This document shows positions 39,664 to 40,410 of a stretch of DNA of 40,410 bases, piece after piece (the stretch's first letter is position 1; each line of letters begins with the position of its first letter). This DNA comes from Castellaniella sp041675725 (GTDB taxonomy: Bacteria > Pseudomonadota > Gammaproteobacteria > Burkholderiales > Burkholderiaceae_B), in NCBI RefSeq assembly GCF_041675725.1, contig NZ_JBAYTI010000025.1:1-40410 (forward strand), given 5' to 3'. The notes beneath the pieces were generated by a model. The model did no database searches. It saw nothing but the letters and a program-made list of their open reading frames with translations, and was not told where the DNA came from. A program made the position numbers and the translations under genes.

Positions 39664-40167
39664 ATGCATTTGTTTTCCACGATACTGCAAACCCTGCAGG
39701 TTCTGTCTTCACTGCTGGTCATCGGGCTGGTTCTGCTGCAGCAGGGCAAGGGCGCCGACATGGGGGCCGCATTCGGCAGTGGTTCGGCCGGCAGCGTGTT
39801 CGGGGCGGCCGGCGCAGCCAATTTCCTGTCGCGTGCCACCAAATGGGCAGCCATCATCTTTTTCGTTACAACAGGCGGCCTGGCCTGGATCGCGCACCAT
39901 CCATCAGGCTCGCCATTGGATTCCGGCATCATGCAGGGCTTCACCTCGTCGGCGCCGGCCGATACGGTGCCTGCGGGTGCCGCTGTTCCTGATCTCGGGG
40001 CGTCGGTCCCTGCAGTGCCCGAAGCCGCCGGTACCCAAGGTGGCGCATCGGCCGGCGGGGATGCCAGTGTACCGTCGCTGGGGGCGGCGCCAGCTGGCGC
40101 CTCCACAGAGGCTTCGGTACCCGTGGTGCCGGCGCCAGACGGCGCGGCTCAGCCCGCTGAAAACTGA
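39664..40167 (+). CDS. secG: Preprotein translocase subunit SecG
   Basis: Inner-membrane subunit of the SecYEG channel, 167 residues. Two membrane segments (about 3-23 and 57-77) flank the conserved cytoplasmic loop VLLQQGKGADMGAAFGSGSAGSVFGAAG. The C-terminal 85 residues are a Pro/Ala/Gly-rich low-complexity periplasmic tail, longer than in E. coli SecG (110 residues) but common in betaproteobacteria. GGAG lies upstream of ATG 39664. The tRNA-Leu promoter begins within its last codons. Confidence 0.95.
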   Translation: MHLFSTILQTLQVLSSLLVIGLVLLQQGKGADMGAAFGSGSAGSVFGAAGAANFLSRATKWAAIIFFVTTGGLAWIAHHPSGSPLDSGIMQGFTSSAPADTVPAGAAVPDLGASVPAVPEAAGTQGGASAGGDASVPSLGAAPAGASTEASVPVVPAPDGAAQPAEN

Positions 40168-40185
40168 TCGGATCAGTGCTACAAT
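40157..40185 (+). promoter_or_regulatory. Extended -10 promoter of tRNA-Leu(GAG)
   Basis: CTGAAA (40157-40162), 17 bases, TACAAT (40180-40185) preceded by TGC, an extended -10. The predicted start leaves a leader of about 27 bases before the tRNA. The -35 lies inside the end of secG. Confidence 0.65.
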
Positions 40186-40218
40186 CGCTGTCTTTCGTGC
40201 GGCACAACACTGCAGCAC

Positions 40219-40303
40219 GCCGTCGTGGTGGAATTGGTAGACACGCTATCTTGAGGGGGTAGTGGCGAAAGCTGTGCGAGTTCGACTCTCGCCGACGGCA
40301 CCA
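40219..40303 (+). tRNA. tRNA-Leu(GAG)
   Basis: 85 bases with encoded CCA (40301-40303). The acceptor stem GCCGTCG/CGACGGC is perfect and A73 is at 40300. The anticodon loop TTGAGGG in the stem CTATC/GGTAG gives GAG. The T arm GCGAG-TTCGACT-CTCGC and a short variable arm (TGGCGAAAGCT) are present. There is no intron, in contrast to the tRNA-Leu(UAA) at 34122. Confidence 0.95.
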
Positions 40304-40305
40304 TA

Positions 40306-40383
40306 GCTTTGAAAGGATTGGATCGTATACACTCTAATCCTTTCAATATCAGCGGCTTGGGCCGGGGCTTTGAAATAATTGGA
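40306..40383 (+). repeat. Duplicated 17-base element with hairpins downstream of tRNA-Leu(GAG)
   Basis: GCTTTGAAAGGATTGGA (40306-40322) and GCTTTGAAATAATTGGA (40367-40383) differ at two positions and start 61 bases apart. The first overlaps an 11-bp perfect inverted repeat TTGAAAGGATT/AATCCTTTCAA (40309-40319/40336-40346). The second opens ATTGGA/TCCAAT (6 bp, 10-base spacer). There is no T run, so a canonical terminator is not indicated. The remainder of the window to 40410 shows no gene. Confidence 0.5.
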
Positions 40384-40410
40384 CTGCCTTGCATCCAATG
40401 ATTTCCACGA

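Noticed and set aside
40179..40394. Minus-strand frame of 71 codons over tRNA-Leu(GAG)
   Set aside because: It is the antisense of a tRNA gene, a well-known source of spurious proteins.
1..40410. CRISPR arrays, insertion sequences, prophage or integrase genes
   Set aside because: No regularly spaced repeat array, transposase, integrase or phage structural gene was seen on either strand.

Overview
The window is GC-rich, densely packed bacterial DNA that reads as a betaproteobacterium of the order Burkholderiales, most likely family Alcaligenaceae (Bordetella/Achromobacter/Castellaniella/Pusillimonas relatives). This rests on the tpiA-secG-tRNA-Leu(GAG) order at the right end, the protein flavour (Liv-type ABC systems, CaiB/BaiF transferases, BKACE) and the codon use. 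The genus cannot be fixed by eye.

Left part (1-13920): a Liv-type branched-chain/organic-acid ABC operon enters from outside the window. It runs substrate-binding protein (5' cut), isovaleryl-CoA-dehydrogenase-like enzyme, LivG, acyl-CoA ligase, LivH, LivM, LivF and a second substrate-binding protein, and closes with a textbook terminator at 8894-8931. A second group follows: a methylglutaconyl-CoA-hydratase-like crotonase, acetoacetyl-CoA synthetase, a PaaK-like ligase and an exported M23 peptidase. Together they suggest import, CoA activation and beta-oxidation-like breakdown of a branched or short acid, with acetoacetate salvage.

Middle part (13921-24667): an SDR and a zinc alcohol dehydrogenase are followed by a C5-dicarboxylate gene set arranged around a LysR regulator. 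On the minus strand are acyl-CoA dehydrogenase, CaiB/BaiF CoA-transferase and a mesaconyl-C4-CoA-hydratase-like (HTD2) dehydratase. On the plus strand are MmgE/PrpD, a class I fumarase/mesaconase-like enzyme, a CitE-like lyase and a yeast-FCY1-like cytosine deaminase. The gene content strongly resembles the Pseudomonas itaconate-degradation locus, with an added mesaconase candidate.

Sulfur module (24677-26817): a persulfide-dioxygenase-like metallo-hydrolase diverges from a BigR-type ArsR repressor and two YeeE/YedE half-transporters. A near-perfect AT-rich palindrome sits inside two overlapping divergent promoters.

BKACE module (26900-30879, minus): carnitine-dehydrogenase-like 3-hydroxyacyl dehydrogenase (TTG start), beta-keto-acid cleavage enzyme, an orphan substrate-binding protein and an SDR. 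It diverges from a TrmB-type regulator that leads a plus-strand group with an unknown exported protein, CopC and CopD.

Right part (33964-40410): the standout feature is a tRNA-Leu(UAA) gene split between U34 and A35 by a 225-nt, ORF-less group I intron (34157-34381) of the cyanobacterial/Azoarcus type. P1 to P9 can be traced by eye. After it come a nucleosidase, an ATP-sulfurylase homologue that has lost the QxRN signature and carries an extra C-terminal region, an MFS transporter, a ferredoxin-reductase-like flavoprotein, tpiA, secG and an intact tRNA-Leu(GAG).
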